Shown here: positions 48,082-58,355 of the stretch, in pieces | Layout of the letters: every line of letters starts with the position of its first letter | Position numbering within the stretch: the first letter of the stretch is position 1 | Notes under the pieces: model-generated | Seen by the model: only the letters and a program-made list of their open reading frames with translations | What the model was told of the DNA's origin: nothing | Databases searched by the model: none | Assembly (NCBI GenBank): GCA_034521835.1 | Contig: JAXHMA010000001.1 | Span: 186,001 to 250,000 of the forward strand | Origin: JAMQKA01 sp034521835 | GTDB lineage: Bacteria > Bacteroidota > Rhodothermia > Balneolales > Balneolaceae | Reading direction: 5' to 3' | DNA length: 64,000 nt | Position numbers and translations under genes: made by a program

Positions 48082-50930
48082 TTGCGAGAAAACATCGTCA
48101 TCCGCGGAGCCCGCGAACACAATCTCAAGAACATAGATATTAATATACCCCGTGAAGAGCTGGTGGTAGTAACCGGTATTTCAGGTTCAGGAAAATCCTC
48201 TCTGGCGTTCGATACCATTTATGCTGAAGGCCAGCGCCGTTTCCTGGAATCGCTTTCAGCCTACGCACGCCAGTTTTTGGGGATGATGGAGCGACCCGAT
48301 GTGGATTTCATCGACGGGCTGTCTCCCGTGATCTCCATCGACCAGAAAACCACGAACCGGAATCCCCGATCTACGGTGGGAACCGTTACCGAAATTTATG
48401 ACTTCCTGCGCCTGCTGTATGCGCGTATCGGGGTGCCCTACTCCTGGAAAACCGGCAATAAGATGGAGAAGCAGAGTGCCGACCAGGTGGTGGAGAGCAT
48501 CATGGAGATGCCCGAGGGCACGAAGGCCTACTGCCTGGCGCCCGTAGTGCGTGGACGTAAAGGCCACTACCGCGAGCTATTTGAGCAGACTATGAAGCAG
48601 GGATTTGTGCAGGTTCGCGTGGACGGTGAGTATATGGATCTTGAGGAAGAGATGAAGGTCGACCGCTACAAGACCCACAATATTGAGGTGGTAGTAGATC
48701 GCTTTGTGATTAATCCCGGCAGCGAAAAGCGGATCGCCGAAAGTGTTCGCCTGGCGCTTGAGATGGCCGACGGCAATGTGATTCTTTCGGTACCTGAGGA
48801 GGAGGGGGAGTTTGAAGATCACCTGTTCTCCCAAAACCTGTTCGATCCCGAAAGCGGTCTGGCCTATGAAGATCCTGCCCCCAATATTTTTTCATTTAAT
48901 TCCCCATACGGCGCGTGTCCCAAATGTGATGGCCTGGGCTATAATCACGATGTGGATCGCAATCTGGTAATTCCCAATCCCGAGCAGACGATTGAAGAAG
49001 GAGCCATTCGCTTTTTGGGTGAGCCGCGCGATATTTTCGTATTTAAACAGCTTAAAGCGGTATTGAAAACGGTGGATCTTGATTTTGACACAGTAATCGA
49101 GGAGTTTTCCGACGAAGCAATGGAACTGCTTTTCGAGGGCGGTGGAGACAAAAAGTTTGACGTCAGCTACGACTTTCGCGACAACAGCGTCACCTACAAG
49201 CACTCCTTCAAGGGACTGCGCAACATCATCCGTGAGCAGTACGAGGAAAGCAAATCCAACAAGCAGCGAGACAAAGCCAAGGCGTTTATGGCCAAAATCA
49301 CCTGCGATGAATGCGGTGGTGGGCGCCTGAATAAGGAAGCGCTATCATACAAAATAGACGGCTACACCATCGATGATCTGGTAAATAAGGATCTTAACTC
49401 GCTGCGTGATGCCGTGAACAACCTCGAGCTCACCGAACGCCAGCAGAAAATTCGGTCACCAGGTGCTCAAGGAGGTGCGCGACCGGGTCGATTTTCTGCT
49501 TAATGTTGGCCTCGATTACTTGACGCTGAACCGCGAAGCTCAAACACTATCCGGCGGTGAGGCACAGCGGATTCGCCTGGCTACACAGATCGGTACGCAG
49601 CTGGTGGGCGTACTCTATATTTTGGATGAGCCCAGTATAGGTCTGCACCAGCGCGATAACATCAAGCTGATCCGTTCGCTCGAAACGCTGCGCGATCTTG
49701 GCAACAGCGTGATTGTGGTTGAACATGACAGGGAAACGATTGAGCATGCCGACTACGTGATCGACATGGGACACCGGAGCTGGCGATTACGGCGGCAAAA
49801 TTGTGACCGAAGGCACGCCCGAGGAGCTTGATCCGGATACGATGACGGCCAAGTTTTTGCGGGATGAAGAGGCTATTCCCTATCCCGATGAGCGGCGTGA
49901 AGGGAACGACAAAAGCGTCAAGCTTTTCAATGTGCGTGGACACAACCTCAAAAACCTGAATGTGGAGGTTCCACTGGGGAAATTTATCTGCGTAACCGGT
50001 GTAAGCGGAAGCGGCAAAAGCACACTGATCAACCAGACGCTTGCCCCTATCTTTTCCAACTACTTTTATAACTCTAAAACGGTTCCACTTCCGTATGATG
50101 ATATAGAAGGGTTAGATAACCTCGATAAAATTATTTCGGTGGATCAAAGCCCGATAGGGCGCACGCCGCGTTCTAATCCCGGAACATACACCAAGGTATT
50201 TGATCATATACGTTCGCTGTTCGCTGAGCTGCCCGAGTCAAAAATACGCGGATACGACCAAGGCCGGTTTTCCTTTAACGTAAAAGGTGGCCGCTGCGAA
50301 GCTTGTAATGGAGATGGGGTTCGCAAAATTGAAATGAACTTCCTCCCCGATGTCTATGTCACTTGCGAAACTTGCAACGGCAAGCGCTATAACCGCGAAA
50401 CGCTGGAGATCTATTACAAAGGCAAGAACATCGCCGACGTGCTGGAAATGTCGATCAAGGAAGCCAGCGAGTTTTTCGATTCAGTTCCCGCGATCAACCG
50501 GATTCTGGGAACGCTCAATGATGTTGGGCTCGGTTATCTTACACTTGGGCAATCAAGCACTACCCTTTCTGGTGGGGAGGCGCAGCGCATCAAGCTGGCC
50601 CGGGAGCTCTCCAAAGTGGGTACAGGTGACACGCTGTATATTATGGACGAACCGACAACCGGTCTCCATTTCCAGGATGTGCGGATGCTGGTGGATGTAA
50701 TCCAGCAGCTCGTTGATAAAGGAAATTCCGTTATTGTGATTGAGCATAACCTGGATCTTATCAAGGCCGCAGACTGGATTGTAGACCTCGGTCCCGAGGG
50801 TGGTGTTGGCGGCGGAGAGATTATCGCCCAAGGCACGCCGGAAGAGGTCGCCCAAATAGAAGAAAGCTACACCGGACAATATTTAAAGGAGGAATTTGAT
50901 CGGGAAAGCAAGGAAAAAGTGGAAGTGTAG
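48082..50930 (+). CDS. uvrA: Excinuclease ABC subunit A, two frameshifts
   Basis: About 949 residues, the normal UvrA length. First ABC half: 'IRGAREHNLKNIDINIPREE', Walker A 'GISGSGKSSLAFDTIYAEGQ', and the zinc-module Cys pair 'CPKCDGLGY' paired with 'CDECGGGRLN'. After a frame change near 49455: signature 'LSGGEAQRIRLATQIGTQLV' and 'LYILDEPSIGLHQRDN'. After a second near 49785: 'VTGVSGSGKSTLINQTLAPI', second zinc finger ('GRCEACNGDG', 'VTCETCNGKRY') and 'LYIMDEPTTGLHFQDV'. It recognises bulky DNA lesions with UvrB in nucleotide excision repair. The start is a TTG (48082) directly before the conserved 'RENIVIRGAREHNLKN'; no in-frame ATG or GTG lies close upstream. Confidence 0.96.
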
Positions 50931-51078
50931 TTCATTCCTTTAATAATGTTATGTATCTGGTAAAGCGCTTTCAATATCCATCTGGTTTTTGGAATAAATT
51001 AAAAGGATGCACCTCCTCCGGTTCAACAATTAGTAGTAAAACGGAAACTGCTTAGGGAATGAAAGTTGATAATTCCAA

Positions 51079-51107
51079 TTTTCCGCTATCTGATAACTAG
51101 CGGAAAA
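51079..51107. terminator. Palindrome after uvrA, possible terminator
   Basis: Perfect 10-base arms 51079-51088 (ttttccgcta) and 51098-51107. The downstream sequence is AT-rich rather than a pure T-run. It is about 150 bases past the uvrA stop. Confidence 0.55.
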
Positions 51108-51220
51108 ATATTTCTGTAAGATAACAACTTAAATTCTGTGTAATTTCCAGTGATGGTATCACAAATTTATCGGTTTTTACGTTTGTACCGTTCTGTGTTT
51201 CTGCCTATTTTCCCCAACTT

Positions 51221-51763
51221 GTGAATTTATTCAGATTTCATATCACTAAATGGATGCTTACCACTGCTTTGTGGCTGGGCATGGCTATGTACTTGGTACG
51301 ACCGGTGCAGGCTGATGCTGCGTCAAATTCGTTTGCAAGCTGGCTTGATTCGGTGGTAAAACTGGATGAACACAATAGTGAGGGCCTGCAGAAAAAGCTT
51401 TATCAGCTTAAGGAATCTGAACAGTCACTGAATAAATTAATTCAGAAGGCATCTGAGATTATATCCCGTCATAATGAGGATTTTAATCTTCCTCTTGGAG
51501 CAGCCGAAACCAATACCCAGTCGGTCTATAATATGCTGGTTTGGGAATGGAACTCTTTTCAAACCGGGAACGGGATGGGGAAAGCCTCGGTACCAACTAC
51601 GATTAAAGCCAGCTTTTATCCCCAGGTAGATAAATTTTCTACTTCACTGGATGGAGAACTTGCTCAAAAACAAGATCAAAAAACCTTTCTCTCCAACCAG
51701 TTTGTATCGGTAGAATCACTTTCATTTTCTTCTTTTCATATTTCACCCTCTCCGGCGGTGTAG
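51221..51763 (+). CDS. Secreted or anchored protein of unknown function upstream of secD
   Basis: 180 residues, intact, GTG start at 51221. A hydrophobic N-terminus ('WMLTTALWLGMAMYLVRPVQ') is followed by 'ADAASNSF', which looks like a signal-peptidase I site. The mature part has a helical, coiled-coil-like segment ('LQKKLYQLKESEQSLNKLIQ') and 'SVYNMLVWEWNSFQTGNGMG'. No family is recognised. No SD is obvious. It lies 91 bases upstream of secD, same strand, but no functional link can be read. Confidence 0.6.
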   Translation: MNLFRFHITKWMLTTALWLGMAMYLVRPVQADAASNSFASWLDSVVKLDEHNSEGLQKKLYQLKESEQSLNKLIQKASEIISRHNEDFNLPLGAAETNTQSVYNMLVWEWNSFQTGNGMGKASVPTTIKASFYPQVDKFSTSLDGELAQKQDQKTFLSNQFVSVESLSFSSFHISPSPAV

Positions 51764-51854
51764 CAATTGGCGCTCCATAACTGCCTGATGCTATCTTCTA
51801 TTACTTTTCTTTTTTATCCATCACAAATTTCAACGATTAACTTGAATAACCACC

Positions 51855-53680
51855 ATGAAAGATAATGGTTTTAAAATAGGTGCTATTGTAGTGTTTTTGA
51901 CAATATCCATCTACTATTTGTGGCCTACAGTAGCCTACTGGCTGGAACAGAATTACATACAGGATCTGCCACAAGCTGAACGGACGGAATATGTCGAAGA
52001 GAATGAACAACGTCTGCAGAATCTGCGACAGGAGATGCTCTCGCTCGGCCTTGACCTTCAGGGCGGTATGCACGTGACACTCGAGGTGGGTACTCCACAG
52101 CTCGTGTATGAACTGGCCGGGCAGTATGCTGATACTACGCTTCAAAACATTATTAATGTTGCGGATGAGCGTGCTCTTCAAAATGGCACTGATTTTATCA
52201 ATGAATTTGTCCAGGAATTCGAGCAGCGTGACTCCAATGCCCGGCTGAGTCGATATTTCCGGTCGGATGCTGATAATATTACCCGCCGCTCTACGAATGA
52301 AGAGATTCAGCAGTACCTGCAATCTCAGCGTGATGATGCAGTAGAGCGCGCCATCGATATTATCAGGACGCGGGTTGATCGGTACGGCGTAACCGAGCCC
52401 TCTATTTTAAAGCAGGGAAATAACCGCGTTGTGGTTGAACTTCCCGGGGTTGCCAACAAGGAACGTGTGCGCAGCCTGCTTAAAGGAACGGCGCGACTCG
52501 AATTTCGCCTGGCCGCACCGCCGAGAGACCTGAACTCGGCCCGCAAACAGATCGTCGGATATTTCGATCAGCAAGCTACCTCTGGTGATACCACTGACAC
52601 CGCGCAGGTGCAGAATGGTCAAAATGCATTGATGCAAGTACTGAACCCGAGACCACGCAACCAGTATGTGTTTGGCTATGCAGCCGCAGATGATACGGCA
52701 CGCGTCAACGAACTGCTGAACCGCACTGAAGTACAGGATATGATTCCCCGAAATATCGATTTTCTTTGGGGAGCTACACCATTCCAAACGACCCAGCAAG
52801 GCACCGAAATGTTTGAACTCATCGGTGTTCGGGAATACGGTTGAGATGACCGGTGAGGTGATCGAAGAAGCACAGGTTACCTTTGATGCCACCACGAATG
52901 CGCCGCAAGTTTCGATGAATATGAACAGTGAGGGCGCTCGCCGCTGGGCACGTATTACCGGGGCAAACATCGGCAAGCCGATCGCCATCGTGCTGGACGG
53001 GTACGTCTACTCCTATCCGAATGTGAATACCAAGATAGCCAACGGACGCTCGGTGATTGAGGGTATTGGTGAAGTTGCCGAAGCGGAAGATCTCGTGAAC
53101 ATTTTGCTTTCGGGTGCACTGCCCGCCCCGCTGGACATTGTCGAAGAGCGAACCGTGGGAGCTACACTTGGTGAGGCCTCCATCCAGTCCGGCTTCTATT
53201 CGGTGTTTTTAGGACTGGTCTGTGTAGCCATATTTATGATTACGTATTACCACCGTGGTGGTGCCATCGCCGACTTGGCACTGCTGTTGAATATCATATT
53301 TATTCTGGGAATTCTGGCAAGCTTTAATGCTACCCTAACCCTGCCCGGTATTGCCGGTATCGTGCTGACGATCGGTATGGCGGTGGATGCGAACGTGCTG
53401 ATCTTTGACCGTATACGAGAGGAGCAGCGTACCGGGTAAAACGATTCGTGCTGCTATTGATGCCGGTTATGCCAACGCCATGAGTGCTATTGTGGACGCC
53501 AACGTAACCACTTTCTTTGTGGGTATCATCCTGTTCAGCTTTGGCGTAGGTCCGATTAAAGGTTTCGCCGTTACGCTGATGGCCGGTATCGTATCGTCGC
53601 TGTTCAGTGCCATTGTGATTACACGAGTGGTAATCGACTGGCTTACCAGCGGTCGATCCAAAGAAATTAGCTTTGGATGA
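51855..53680 (+). CDS. secD: Protein translocase subunit SecD, two frameshifts
   Basis: About 608 residues. First transmembrane helix 'IGAIVVFLTISIYYLWPTVA', then 'LGLDLQGGMHVTLEV', the 'DLQGG' motif of SecD. Periplasmic P1 domain: 'AIDIIRTRVDRYGVTEPSIL' and 'VELPGVANKERVRSLLKGTA'. After a frame change near 52830 come the P4 region and the helices: 'SGALPAPLDIVEERTVGATL', 'VFLGLVCVAIFMITYYHRGG' and 'TIGMAVDANVLIFDRIREE'. After a second near 53430: 'AAIDAGYANAMSAIVDANVT'. Works with SecF, powered by the proton gradient, to pull proteins across the inner membrane. secF follows 53 bases later. Confidence 0.95.
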
Positions 53681-53733
53681 CAGAATCCCAAGAAATTAAA
53701 TTGTTAGATCAATCAATAAAAGATATTTGAATT

Positions 53734-54643
53734 ATGAGATGGTTTGAAACACCAAGTTTTGATTTTATTAAGGCCCATAAGATAGCCTATTACATATCTG
53801 GGGCGCTCCTCTTAATTTCCGTCATTGCAATACTAACCAAAGGACTGCAGTACGGCATTGACTTCCGGGGCGGCAAATCGTTTGTCCTGCAATTTGAGCA
53901 ACCGGTCGATGTCGTAGAAATCCGGAGCTCACTTTCCGGCCCGTTGGCGGGCGCCGAAGTAAAACGGTTCGGTTCCCCGCAGGATATCCTCATTCGTACA
54001 GATGCCTCTGGGGCCATCACTGAAGTGCAGAATACTATAACTGGCAACATGAATGAGCTCTACCCTGATAATGAGAATACCGTCATCAAAACCGATGTGG
54101 TAGGCCCTCGTTTTGCAGAAGACCTAAAGGCGGGTGCACTTCAGGCGATTATCTTCGCCCTTATTGTGGTATTCATATATATCCTTATCCGATTTAAAAA
54201 CTGGACCTTCTCGGCCGGGGCTGTAGCCGCCCTGTTCCATGATGTACTACTGGTACTGGGGGTGTTTACCATTTTCAGTGATATTGCCCCCTTCAGCATG
54301 CAGATAGATCAAGGCATTATAGCGGCCTTTCTGACCATTGTGGGTTACTCTCTCAATGATACGGTGGTTGTGTTTGATCGTATTCGTGAAAACTCACTCT
54401 TATATAAAACGATGGAATACACGGAAATGGTCAATAAGAGCCTGAACGACACGCTTAGCCGTACGGTTATCACATCTGTAACCACGTTGTTTGTAGTAAC
54501 CGTATTATTTGTTTTTGGCGGGGAAGTGCTAAAAGGTTTTTCATTCGCTCTCGTCCTGGGAGTAATTGTGGGTACGTACAGCTCGCTGTTCGTTGCCAGT
54601 TCAGTTGGTTGTGGAGCTTGAAACCCGAACAAAAAAAGCTTAA
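53734..54643 (+). CDS. secF: Protein translocase subunit SecF, frameshifted near the end
   Basis: About 302 residues. Helix 1 'AYYISGALLLISVIAILTKG', then 'LQYGIDFRGGKSFVLQFEQP', the SecF 'GIDF.GG' motif. The membrane half has 'VVFIYILIRFKNWTFSAGAV', 'TIVGYSLNDTVVVFDRIREN', 'TLSRTVITSVTTLFVVTVLF' and 'GVIVGTYSSLFVASSV'. A single indel near 54603 moves the last residues to another frame ('VELETRTKKA', stop at 54641-54643); the frame as read would stop 22 bases earlier. Forms the SecDF complex with the preceding gene. Confidence 0.95.
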
Positions 54644-54685
54644 ATACCACTTTTAACTGTAAAACCAAACAGGAGACTCAATAAA

Positions 54686-55045
54686 ATGAATTTCAACGTA
54701 TCGGAACGTTATAATTGTATAGTTCTTGAGTTTAAAGGCAATGTAATGGGCGGACCTGACGCGGTAAGCCTCAATGAAAAGCTTCATGAACTTATTGAAG
54801 AAGATAAAACCAACATTGTGGCTGATCTCGGAAAAGTTAAGTTCATGAATTCATCGGGGCTTGGCATGCTCATCGGTGGACTTACTACGATGCGTAAAGC
54901 AGGAGGAGATCTGCGTATTGCCAACGCTACAGATAAGATTGAAAGCCTGTTGGTAATTACAAAGCTTATCACTGTATTCAAGCACTATAAATCGCTTGAC
55001 AAAGCAGTGGATTCTTATGAAAGTTCAGAATCAGAAGAAAGTTAA
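54686..55045 (+). CDS. STAS-domain anti-sigma factor antagonist (SpoIIAA-like)
   Basis: 119 residues, intact. A single STAS domain: 'YNCIVLEFKGNVMGGPDAVS', 'NIVADLGKVKFMNSSGLGML' (the conserved Ser, phosphorylated by a partner kinase in this family) and 'RIANATDKIESLLVITKLIT'. An acidic tail follows. No anti-sigma kinase or phosphatase gene is adjacent. It could regulate a sigma factor or bind another signalling partner. SD 'ggag' precedes the ATG. It lies 42 bases after secF and ends in a strong terminator. Confidence 0.9.
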   Translation: MNFNVSERYNCIVLEFKGNVMGGPDAVSLNEKLHELIEEDKTNIVADLGKVKFMNSSGLGMLIGGLTTMRKAGGDLRIANATDKIESLLVITKLITVFKHYKSLDKAVDSYESSESEES

Positions 55046-55059
55046 TCTCTCATTTAATC

Positions 55060-55091
55060 AAAAGGGGTGTAATCATATACACCCCTTTTTT
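55060..55091 (+). terminator. Rho-independent terminator after the STAS gene
   Basis: Perfect 12-base arms 55060-55071 (aaaaggggtgta) and 55078-55089, then T's. It ends only 17 bases before the purA ATG, so purA needs its own promoter overlapping this hairpin or read-through. Confidence 0.9.
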
Positions 55092-55107
55092 GTGTAAAAC
55101 ATATTAT

Positions 55108-56389
55108 ATGTCCACTCGTGTAGTTGTTGGAGCCCAATGGGGTGACGAAGGTAAGGGAAAAATTGTCGATCTTTTAAGTAAGGATGCAGATTACGTAGTC
55201 CGTTACCAGGGCGGGGCTAATGCTGGTCACACGCTCAAATTTGATGACAAAGAAATTGTGTTACATTTGGTGCCATCTGGCATTTTTAACGGGTCGGCCA
55301 AGTGTATTATAGGAAACGGCGTTGTTATTGAGCCTGCCGCTTTAATTGAAGAGATTGAAAATATCCAGCAGATGGATATTGACCTGGAGAATCGCCTGTT
55401 TATAAGTAATGCAGCTCACGCTATTTTACCCTATCACAAAATTCTTGACCAGGTTAAGGAAAAACACCGTGGAGAAGACGCCATCGGCACTACTGGCCGG
55501 GGCATTGGTCCGGCTTATGTAAGTAAGGTTTCACGGGTGGGCATCCGCATGGCTGATCTTTTTCATGAAGATATTTTGGAAGATAAGATTCGAACAAACC
55601 TGGCGGATATTAACGAATCACTTACTCATATTTATAAAGAAGATACGCTAGAGGTGGATGAAATTCTCTCCGAAATATTGGAGACAGCTGAAAAACTGTG
55701 TCCATATATTACGAATACCGCGTCTCTTCTTCATAATGGTATTGAACAGGGAGGGGAAGTTTTGTTGGAGGGAGCCCAGGGGCAGCCTCCTTGATATCGA
55801 CCACGGAACGTATCCGTATGTTACATCTTCATCCCCAACAGCCGGCGGGGCCTGCACGGGCACGGGTATTTCACCGCGCGCCATCGATCATGTGATGGGG
55901 ATCACTAAAGCCTACTGCACGCGTGTTGGCAATGGACCTTTCCCTACCGAACTGACGGGCAAAGTTGGAGAATTTCTACGAAAAGAGGGTAAAGAGTTTG
56001 GGGCAACTACCGGTCGCCCGCGGAGATGCGGCTGGCTGGATCTTGTAGCACTCAAATACGCTGTACGGGTAAATGGGATTGATGAGCTGGCTATCACCAA
56101 AATCGATATCCTCAATAACTTTGAACAGATCAAGGTCTGTACCGAGTATATGGTGGAGGGGGAGAAAATAAGCGAATTTTCTGCGGATCTCTATGATATT
56201 GAACAGGCTGAGCCGGTCTATAATACTTTTTCAGGCTGGCAATCGGATATCACCGAATGCAATACTATTGAAGAATTACCGGCTGAAGCTCGCGAATACC
56301 TGCGGTTCATCCAGGAATATCTCGGAGTGGAGATGCGGATTCTTTCAAGGGGGCCCAAACGCTCGGAAACCATTGTTCTGTCGCAATAA
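55108..56389 (+). CDS. purA: Adenylosuccinate synthetase, one frameshift
   Basis: About 427 residues. Start ATG 55108 gives 'MSTRVVVGAQWGDEGKGK', the invariant PurA opening with the GTP-binding 'QWGDEGKGK'. Other motifs: 'VVRYQGGANAGHTLKFDDKE', 'GIGPAYVSKVSRVGIRM', then after the frame change near 55790 'IDHGTYPYVTSSSPTAGGAC', 'GATTGRPRRCGWLDLVALKY' and 'ITKIDILNNFEQIKVC'. It joins IMP and aspartate using GTP in AMP synthesis. The region around the shift (ends 'LLEGAQG', resumes 'SLLDIDHG') is the normal sequence 'LLEGAQGSLLDIDHGTYP' with one extra or missing base. An SD is not visible because the STAS terminator occupies the leader. Confidence 0.96.
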
Positions 56390-56424
56390 TACTTCGATTT
56401 TCAGATCCTGTTAAGATTCATTCC

Positions 56425-57531
56425 ATGCACACCTTCAGGATAACATACCGCATAAAAACAGGGCCGGAAGAGCCGATAGACCAAAAAATCGAGAAAATTT
56501 GCCTGGAGCAGAGTGCCGAACTTCCCCGACATCTCCTTTCTGATGATCTAGCCGAAAAAGTAGTGGGGCAACCTGTTGCCCGGGAACAACTTGAGCAGAA
56601 CTGCCACAGCGTGCACATAGAATGGCCTCTGGCAAATATCGGGGGAGAGATTACCAATTTTTTAAACATCCTTTACGGAAATATTTCCCTTCAGCCCGGT
56701 ATTCAAATAACCGATGCGGGCTGGTCTGCTTTAGCGGACCAGTGTTTTGAGGGGCCCTCTCTTGGAGTTGATAAAATCAGAGAGAAGTTCAACCTTGAAA
56801 GTAGAGCCATAACATGCACCGCCCTTAAACCGATGGGACTATCACCCGGACAGCTGGCAGATTTTTGCTACCGATTTGCCAAAGGTGGCATTGATATCAT
56901 CAAAGATGATCACGGGTTGGCCAATCAAAGCTATGCTCCATTTGAGGGGAGAGTCGGGGCTTGTGTTGAAGCTGTTCAGAAAGCAGCAGAACATACCGGG
57001 CGTCGCTCGTACTACTTTCCCAATATTACCGCACCGGCAGATACTGCGGAAGATCGCTATAAGACTGCCGCCCAGATGGGAGCGGATGGTGTGCTGTTTT
57101 GTCCCCATATCACTGGCTTGGAGATGCTACATCGGCTGGCTCGTCTGAATATCGATCTGCCGGTTATGGCTCACCCTGCTTTTTCGGGGTCGCTGACCAC
57201 TGTAGAAGGCAGAGGCTTTACCCCGGCTTTTTATATGGCCAACTGGCGTGCACTTGGAGCTGATTTTGTGATTTATCCCAATACGGGCGGGCGGTTTTCA
57301 TTTACGGAAAAAGATGCATCGTTATAAACAGAGCAGCACGGAATCCTGAGTTGCCATTCAAACGTTCATTTCCTGTTCCCGCCGGTGGATTAAAGCTGGA
57401 CAACATCGATCGTTGGCTAAATACGTATGGGACAGATACCATTTTCTTGATGGGGGGCGGTCTTTATGAGTTTCCGGGCGGAATTAGAAGAAGCTTCCCG
57501 AAACTTCAGGGAACGAGTTTTAAATAAATAG
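56425..57531 (+). CDS. RuBisCO-like protein (form IV), frameshifted in its last quarter
   Basis: About 368 residues. N-terminal domain 'FRITYRIKTGPEEPIDQKIE', then the barrel: 'ITCTALKPMGLSPGQLADFC' (KP.GLS), 'AKGGIDIIKDDHGLANQSYA' (the metal-site Lys-Asp-Asp with His in place of the RuBisCO Glu), 'GRRSYYFPNITAP', 'PVMAHPAFSGSLTTVEGRGF' and 'ALGADFVIYPNTGGRFSF'. After a frame change near 57305, 'FPVPAGGLKLDNIDRWLNTY' and 'FLMGGGLYEFPGG' continue. A further shift near 57480 leads to 'EEASRNFRERVLNK' and TAG at 57529-57531. Form IV proteins do not fix CO2; they act as enolases or isomerases in sulfur salvage. The stop overlaps the ribosome site of a cupin gene, which fits the R. rubrum-type MTA-isoprenoid shunt. 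Confidence 0.9.
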
Positions 57532-57538
57532 GAGTAGC

Positions 57539-58003
57539 ATGCAGAAGAAGAACCATTCAAAAGTCATTAAATGCTCCAATTACCAGTGGGATTCAGTTCC
57601 CAAAAAAGAGTATAAAGAGGAAACTAAGTGTTATAAGGGCGTGCATCGATATTCCCTGCTTGGTGAGTCGGATGATGAGCATCAGCTTAACTTTCAGACC
57701 CGTTATTTTGAGGTGGAACCGGGCGGGTATACAAGTTTTGAGCTGCATCGCCATCCCCACTCGGTAGTAATAATTCGTGGGTCGGGAGAGGTTATACTCG
57801 GGGATGATCTGCACGATATAGGCCTGCATGACGTGGTGTATGTATCTCCGGAGACGCCACACCAGTTCCATGCTGGTGATGAGGAGCCACTCGGATTTAT
57901 CTGCATTGTAGATCGCTATCGCGATCGGCCCACATTGCCGGATGAGGAATATATTCAAGGAGAGATTACATCACCAAAAGTGAAGAAAAAAATCAGGTGT
58001 TAA
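57539..58003 (+). CDS. Cupin-domain protein, candidate methylthioxylulose-5-phosphate methylsulfurylase partner of the RLP
   Basis: 154 residues, intact, one cupin barrel. Metal-binding residues are visible in motif 1 'FELHRHPHSVVIIRGSGEVI' (two to three His plus Glu) and motif 2 'DVVYVSPETPHQFHAGDEEP' (His). 'GFICIVDRYRDRPTLPDEEY' follows. The ribosome site GGAG (57531-57534) shares its first base with the preceding RLP stop TAG, so the two are co-translated. In Rhodospirillum rubrum a cupin encoded next to an RLP releases methanethiol from 5-methylthio-xylulose 5-phosphate to give DXP (established there). By analogy this is the likely role, but it is an inference from context and motif. Confidence 0.8.
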   Translation: MQKKNHSKVIKCSNYQWDSVPKKEYKEETKCYKGVHRYSLLGESDDEHQLNFQTRYFEVEPGGYTSFELHRHPHSVVIIRGSGEVILGDDLHDIGLHDVVYVSPETPHQFHAGDEEPLGFICIVDRYRDRPTLPDEEYIQGEITSPKVKKKIRC

Positions 58004-58105
58004 CGGTTAATTTCGGAAGCTTGAAACATGATCAAGAAGCTCCAAAAAGTTCAAATTTTTAGTTGAATTGTACTACAAAAGGGTCTTATATTTGGGACTC
58101 TGAAA

Positions 58106-58177
58106 GCGGGAATAGCTCAGTGGTAGAGCATCACCTTGCCAAGGTGAGGGTCGCCGGTTCAAATCCGGTTTCCCGCT
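58106..58177 (+). tRNA. tRNA-Gly (anticodon GCC)
   Basis: A 7-bp acceptor stem gcgggaa/ttcccgc closes positions 58106-58112 and 58170-58176, with discriminator T. The D-arm is 'agctcagtggtagagc', the anticodon loop reads 'ttgccaa' (GCC), and the T-arm is 'gccggttcaaatccggt' with the GTTCAAATC loop. CCA is not encoded. Confidence 0.97.
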
Positions 58178-58188
58178 CATTTTTAGCT

Positions 58189-58222
58189 AGCCTTCGCAGT
58201 TCTTTCGGGGAGGCTTTTTTTG
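58189..58222 (+). terminator. Weak terminator after tRNA-Gly
   Basis: A short stem (agcct at 58189-58193, aggct at 58211-58215, with additional pairing inside) is followed by seven T. It starts 11 bases past the tRNA. Confidence 0.5.
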
Positions 58223-58355
58223 TAATGCCCCTCTTTTTTGATGAAAGTTCCTCCATCTGGTACCTGAAAACAGCAAAATTTATTTTGAGGCGTAATTTTT
58301 TCCTTCTTTTGCTTTTCTTATCCATAATGTCTGAATCTTAATTAACAAGAACATT

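Noticed and set aside
56425..57531. True CO2-fixing RuBisCO
   Set aside because: Active-site motif is K-D-D-H, the protein is too short for a form I-III large subunit, and no phosphoribulokinase or small subunit is near; form IV fits better.
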